A stretch of 64,000 nucleotides of DNA from Burkholderia singularis (lineage in GTDB: Bacteria; Pseudomonadota; Gammaproteobacteria; Burkholderiales; Burkholderiaceae). Of the stretch, positions 60,100 to 64,000 are shown piece by piece. The stretch covers positions 52,119-116,118 of the forward strand of contig NZ_FXAN01000034.1 of assembly GCF_900176645.1 (NCBI RefSeq), given 5' to 3'. The stretch's first letter is position 1, and every line of letters starts with the position of its first letter. The notes below the pieces were generated by a model. The model was given only the letters and a program-made list of their open reading frames with translations, made no database searches and was not told where the DNA came from. The translations under genes were made by a program, and so were the position numbers.

Positions 60100-61197
60100 T
60101 CAAATCGATACCCCGCTTCGCCCCAGCAGCCGCATCGAACCCCATCGCACCCTCATCTCCTGCGCGCCGACGTCGAACCCGCCGCGCTCGATCATCGCGA
60201 TGCCGGCGCCTCGAACCGCGCACGTGAGCGGATCGTCCGCCACCCGCGCGACGAGCCCCGTCTCGTCATACAGCCGCTTGCCGAGATTCGCGAGCAGCGC
60301 GCCACCGCCCGTCAACACGATGCCGCGATCCGCGATATCGGTGACAAGTTCGGGCGGCGCATTCTCGAGCGCGCCCTTCACCGCGCTGACCACCTGATTC
60401 AACGGCATCGCAAGCGCATCGGCGATGTCATGGTTGCTCAGCTCGATCGTGCGCGGCAAGCCGTCCCGGACACTGCGCCCCACCGCCTGCATCGATACGC
60501 GCGGCACGCGGCCGCTGGCCGCGCCGATCGTTTTTTTCACGTGCTCGGCCGTCTGCTCGCCGAGCAGCACTCCGTAGACGTTGCGCACGTGGTTGATGAT
60601 CGCCGCGTCGAACTGCTCGCCGCCGACGCGGACCGTCTCGCGATACACGATGCCGCCGAGCGCGATCACCGCAACCTCGGTCGTGCCGCCGCCGATGTCG
60701 ACAACCATCGAGCCGATCGCGGCCGACACCGGCAGCCCCGCGCCGAGCGCGGCCGCAAGCGGCTCGCTGATCACGCTGACCCGCGACGCGCCGGCCGCGA
60801 GCGCTGCATCGCGGATCGCGCGCAGTTCGAGCGCCGTCGCATTCGACGGCACGCAGAGCGTGAACGCGACGCGTCGCCCGAACATCGAGCGCGCATTGGA
60901 CATGCCGACAAACAGACGCATCATCTGCTCAGCCGCGTGGTAGTTCGCAACGACGCCGTGCTGCAGCGGCCGGACCGCCTCGAGATGCTCCGGCGAACGG
61001 CCGAGCAGCGCTTTCGCCTGCTCGCCGACCGCCTCCACGCGCGCTTTCGCGCTCGCGTCGCCGCGCCTGCTGAAACAGACGACCGACGGCTGATTGAGCA
61101 CGACGCCGCGGTTGCGGACATAGATCAACGTGCTTGCCGTGCCCGGATCAACCGCGACCTGGTGCGCAAAGAGCCTTTCGAGAAACGGTGCCGCCAT
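60100..61197 (-). CDS. MreB-like actin homologue (second MreB paralogue)
   Basis: A 365-residue bacterial actin. The ATG at 61197 has AGAGG 7 bases ahead. The nucleotide site is complete: phosphate 1 DPGTASTLIYVRNRGVVLN (DLGTANT in standard MreB), phosphate 2 VVDIGGGTTEVAVIALGG, adenosine GIVLTGGGALLANLGKRL. Other typical blocks are PLQHGVVANYHAAEQMMR and NHVRNVYGVLLGEQTAEHVK. Unlike the housekeeping gene it has no mreC, mreD, mrdA or rodA beside it, has no obvious amphipathic MFGFLR-type start, and carries a C-terminal tail (MRVRWGSMRLLGRSGVSI). It may shape the cell under special conditions. Confidence 0.9.
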   Translation of the reverse strand: MAAPFLERLFAHQVAVDPGTASTLIYVRNRGVVLNQPSVVCFSRRGDASAKARVEAVGEQAKALLGRSPEHLEAVRPLQHGVVANYHAAEQMMRLFVGMSNARSMFGRRVAFTLCVPSNATALELRAIRDAALAAGASRVSVISEPLAAALGAGLPVSAAIGSMVVDIGGGTTEVAVIALGGIVYRETVRVGGEQFDAAIINHVRNVYGVLLGEQTAEHVKKTIGAASGRVPRVSMQAVGRSVRDGLPRTIELSNHDIADALAMPLNQVVSAVKGALENAPPELVTDIADRGIVLTGGGALLANLGKRLYDETGLVARVADDPLTCAVRGAGIAMIERGGFDVGAQEMRVRWGSMRLLGRSGVSI

Positions 61198-61454
61198 GGT
61201 GAAGCCTCTATTCGAATCGGTAAAACGACGATGCGGGCAAACCGCAGGCGCCTCAAGCGCAATCCGCTGCGACGCGCGCCATCCATTCAGTCGCTTAGCG
61301 GCAGGACGCAAAAATACTTTAGGCAATTTCGCTGATTTTTATCGAATATCTTCGACCGATTAGCGATAGATGGACAAAAGCGGTACTCTCTCGCTTCCGC
61401 CGGCCCTGGTCCGGTATTCCGACTATCCCGTTCACTTCAGCGATAGCCAAGACA

Positions 61455-63935
61455 ATGACGGCGTCCACGCCCGATTCCATCCGGCCCATTCCTTGTTGCA
61501 CCGGCCTTGTCGCCGCGCTGTTGATCGTCTGCGCCGCCGCGGGATGGCCCGCGCGCGCCCGGGCCGCCGATACGTCCGGCACGCCCGCCGATGCTGCCGC
61601 CCGTACAGCCGCGCCGGCAATGGCGCAGCCGACCGCGACGCTTGCCGCGTCCCCTTCACCCACGCCGGCGCCGGCCGCTGCGGCGGCCGCCCGGCGCGCG
61701 GGGCCGGCGGCCTGCGCGGCCGATGGCGGCCCCGACGGCCGTCCCGCGATCGGCCTCGTGCTGTCCGGCGGCGGCGCGCGCGGCTATGCGCATCTCGGCG
61801 TGCTGAAAGTGCTCGAGGAAAACCGCATTCCGGTCGACTGCATCGCGGCGACCAGCATGGGCGCGGTCGTCGGCGGCCTGTACGCGAGCGGCATGACCGC
61901 GGACGAGATGCAGCGGCGGCTGTCGCAGGTCAATCTGTCCGACATCGCATTCGACGTCACCGAGCGCTCGGATCTGCCGCAAAAACGGCGCGAGGACGAG
62001 CGGCTGTATATCGATGGCCTGACGCTCGGTTTCAGCAAGAAAGGCTTCAAGGCGCCCGTCGGGCTGGTGCAGGGCAACCGGCTGCAAGGGCTGCTATCGA
62101 CCTGGACGGCGGCCGTGCCGACCAATCAGCCGTTCGATCAACTGCCGATTCCGTTTCGCGCGATCGCGACCGATCTGCGCACGGGCGAGATGGTCGAACT
62201 CGACCACGGCTCACTGCCGCTCGCGATCCGCGCCAGCATGGCGATGCCGGGCCTGTTCTCCCCCGCCGAGATCGACGGCCGCACGCTCGTCGACGGCGGG
62301 CTCGTCAGCAACCTGCCAGTCGACACCGCGCGGCAGATGGGCGCGAATGTCGTCATCGCGGTCAACATCGGCTCGCAGCTCAAGCCGCTCGACTCGCTCG
62401 CGTCGCCGGCCGACGTGATGCAGCAGATGGTCGGCATCCTGATCCGGCAAAACCTCGCCGGACAGCGCAAGCAATTGAGGCCGGGCGACGTGCTGCTCGA
62501 ACCGGCGCTCGGCAAGCTCAGCTTCACCGATTTCCAGAACGCGCAGGATGCGATCGCAGCCGGCGAGAAAGCCGCCACCAATGCATTGCCGAGCCTGAAG
62601 CGCTATGCGCTGTCGCCCGCACAATACGCGGCATACCGCGCCGCGCACACGCAACCGCCGCCGCAACCGATCCGCATCACGGCGATCGACGTCGAAACCA
62701 ACGGCCCCGTCCCGGCACGGATCGTGCGCGACGCGCTGCACATCAAACCCGGCGACACTTACGATCCGAAGCAGATCAGCCAGGATCTGCTTGCGCTGAC
62801 GACCAGCGGCAATTTCGACAGCGTCACCCAACAGGTGGTCAGCGACGGCGACAAACATCGCCTCGTGATCGACGCGCGCGAGAAATATTGGGGGCCGAAC
62901 TTCCTGCTGTTCGGGCTCGGCCTGTCGAGCAGTTCGAGCGACGAAGGCGGCTTCCGGCTGCACATCGGCTACCGCCGTCCGTGGCTAACGCCGTCCGGCC
63001 TCGAATTCCGCGTCGACACGACGCTCGGCAGCGATCTGCAATCGGCGCACGTCGAACTGCGCCAGCCGCTGCTGAACCGTCCCGGCCTGTATGTCGCGCC
63101 CTACGCGGAATATCAGCGGCGCTTCGTGAACATGTACGACGACGACGTCAAGCTCACTCAGTACCGGCTGCAGACGCAGCGCGTCGGCGTCGACGTCGGC
63201 TGGCCGATCGGCCACCTCGGCGATTTTCGCATCGGCCTGGCGTATGCGCACGGCACGGGCGCGCCCACCTACAATCTGCCGCTCGACGAGGGAGACCTCT
63301 TCCCGTCGCGCGTGTTCCTGTTTCCGGGGCTCTCCGCCCACGCGCTCAGCGTGCGGGCGCGGCTCGTGATCGACCAGCTCGACGATCCGCTGTTCCCGCG
63401 CAGAGGCTACTTCACGGAATTCCGGGCGGAGCGTTCGCTGTCGACGCGCAGCAGCGACACACTAGGCGACTTTTTCGACAATGCCGCCGACGCGCGGCAC
63501 ACCGAGGTATACGGCAAGGTGATGGTCGCGCAGCAACTCGGCCGCCACAGCGTCAGCGCGACCATCGAGGGCGGCAAGATCTTCGGCGGCAAGAACCTGC
63601 TCAACATGTTCAACTTCACGCTCGGCGGATTCCAGCACCTGTCCGCCTACGCGGCGGACCAACTGACGGGCGACGCGCTCGTCTACGGGCAAGTCACCTA
63701 TATGAACCAGTTGATGACGTTCAACGCGTCGCCCGTCAAAGCGCTTTTCGTCGGCGCGAGCGCGGAACTCGGCAATGTCTGGAATGGCGGCGCGCGCATC
63801 GGCGGCAGCACGCTGAAGCAGAGCTATACGTTCTTCACCAGCTTGACGACCTCGTTCGGCCCCGTATACATGGGCGTCGCGCTCGCACCGGGCGGGCGGC
63901 GCAACTTGTATCTGCAACTCGGGCGAACGTACTGA
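61455..63935 (+). CDS. Patatin-like phospholipase fused to an Omp85-type barrel (PlpD-like, type Vd)
   Basis: An 826-residue autotransporter. A signal peptide spans residues 1-38 (ending ARARA), followed by an Ala/Pro-rich linker. The patatin domain (about 95-320) has the oxyanion loop SGGGARGYAHLG, the nucleophile Ser in ATSMGAVVGG near residue 134, and the catalytic Asp in DGGLVSNLP near residue 279. A POTRA-like segment (ITAIDVETNGPVPARIVRDA) comes around 410-490, then the surface antigen barrel, ending in a Tyr (LQLGRTY). Known relatives (P. aeruginosa PlpD) release phospholipase A1 activity at the surface. A weak ribosome site precedes ATG 61455. The gene is divergent from the MreB-like gene. 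Confidence 0.92.
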   Translation: MTASTPDSIRPIPCCTGLVAALLIVCAAAGWPARARAADTSGTPADAAARTAAPAMAQPTATLAASPSPTPAPAAAAAARRAGPAACAADGGPDGRPAIGLVLSGGGARGYAHLGVLKVLEENRIPVDCIAATSMGAVVGGLYASGMTADEMQRRLSQVNLSDIAFDVTERSDLPQKRREDERLYIDGLTLGFSKKGFKAPVGLVQGNRLQGLLSTWTAAVPTNQPFDQLPIPFRAIATDLRTGEMVELDHGSLPLAIRASMAMPGLFSPAEIDGRTLVDGGLVSNLPVDTARQMGANVVIAVNIGSQLKPLDSLASPADVMQQMVGILIRQNLAGQRKQLRPGDVLLEPALGKLSFTDFQNAQDAIAAGEKAATNALPSLKRYALSPAQYAAYRAAHTQPPPQPIRITAIDVETNGPVPARIVRDALHIKPGDTYDPKQISQDLLALTTSGNFDSVTQQVVSDGDKHRLVIDAREKYWGPNFLLFGLGLSSSSSDEGGFRLHIGYRRPWLTPSGLEFRVDTTLGSDLQSAHVELRQPLLNRPGLYVAPYAEYQRRFVNMYDDDVKLTQYRLQTQRVGVDVGWPIGHLGDFRIGLAYAHGTGAPTYNLPLDEGDLFPSRVFLFPGLSAHALSVRARLVIDQLDDPLFPRRGYFTEFRAERSLSTRSSDTLGDFFDNAADARHTEVYGKVMVAQQLGRHSVSATIEGGKIFGGKNLLNMFNFTLGGFQHLSAYAADQLTGDALVYGQVTYMNQLMTFNASPVKALFVGASAELGNVWNGGARIGGSTLKQSYTFFTSLTTSFGPVYMGVALAPGGRRNLYLQLGRTY

Positions 63936-64000
63936 CGGCGCCCGACCCGGCGCTGTCACCGGGCCGGGCTGGGTCGGGCGCAATGTGTGCGCCGCCGCGC

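Overview
The window looks like part of a Burkholderia replicon, most likely of the pseudomallei/thailandensis group. Reasons are the very high GC, the many RBS-led genes with G/C third positions, a Burkholderia-type general porin, a complete homoprotocatechuate (hpa) operon with its MarR regulator, and the dense accessory metabolism and two-component systems usual for the second chromosome of this genus. The species is an inference. I see no rRNA, tRNA, insertion sequence, prophage or CRISPR array.

Left part (1-8.4 kb): a truncated ergothioneine gene (egtB), a DUF427 protein, alanine racemase, an ECHDC3-like enoyl-CoA hydratase homologue, a small exported protein, a porin with a clear terminator, an SDR and a MOSC protein. 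At 8.5-15.1 kb lies the meta-cleavage pathway for homoprotocatechuate, hpaG1-G2-E-D-F-H-I on the minus strand, with hpaR divergent and a perfect 18-bp palindrome between them. The hydroxylase (hpaBC) and permease are not in the window. At 15.1-19.4 kb a MipA/OmpV outer membrane protein and an extended SDR diverge from an RstAB-like two-component system.

At 19.4-27.6 kb a minus-strand cluster joins a ribose-type ABC importer (double ATPase with a long linker, permease, binding protein) to two SfnB/DszC-like flavin monooxygenases and an NtaA/DszA-like FMN monooxygenase. I infer uptake and oxidative cleavage of an organosulfur compound. After it come a small conserved protein, the frameshifted remains of a PHB-depolymerase-type esterase, an AraC regulator with an NTF2-like protein, and a divergent isoquinoline-1-oxidoreductase-like molybdenum hydroxylase (IorA/IorB type).

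At 33.3-45.3 kb: an M4 zinc metalloprotease behind an AT-rich perfect inverted repeat, a winged-helix regulator without receiver domain, an unrecognised low-GC protein, an AsnB-type asparagine synthetase, periplasmic trehalase, an MFS exporter, a strongly structured intergenic element and a YcaQ/AlkX-like DNA glycosylase. At 45.5-54 kb are small conserved proteins (DUF1653, NnrU, TfoX-N, rhodanese, superinfection-immunity-like, YodC-like), an M20 peptidase, a GlxA-type regulator and a QseBC-like two-component system.

The right end is the most unusual. A glycine-zipper peptide with a double-glycine-type leader has its own terminator and a perfect 19-bp operator-like palindrome. A four-copy repeat carrying paired TCCACA/TGTGGA boxes follows. 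The window ends with a VOC protein, a small coiled protein, a glycogen-debranching-type glucosidase, a second MreB-like actin and a patatin phospholipase fused to an Omp85-type barrel.
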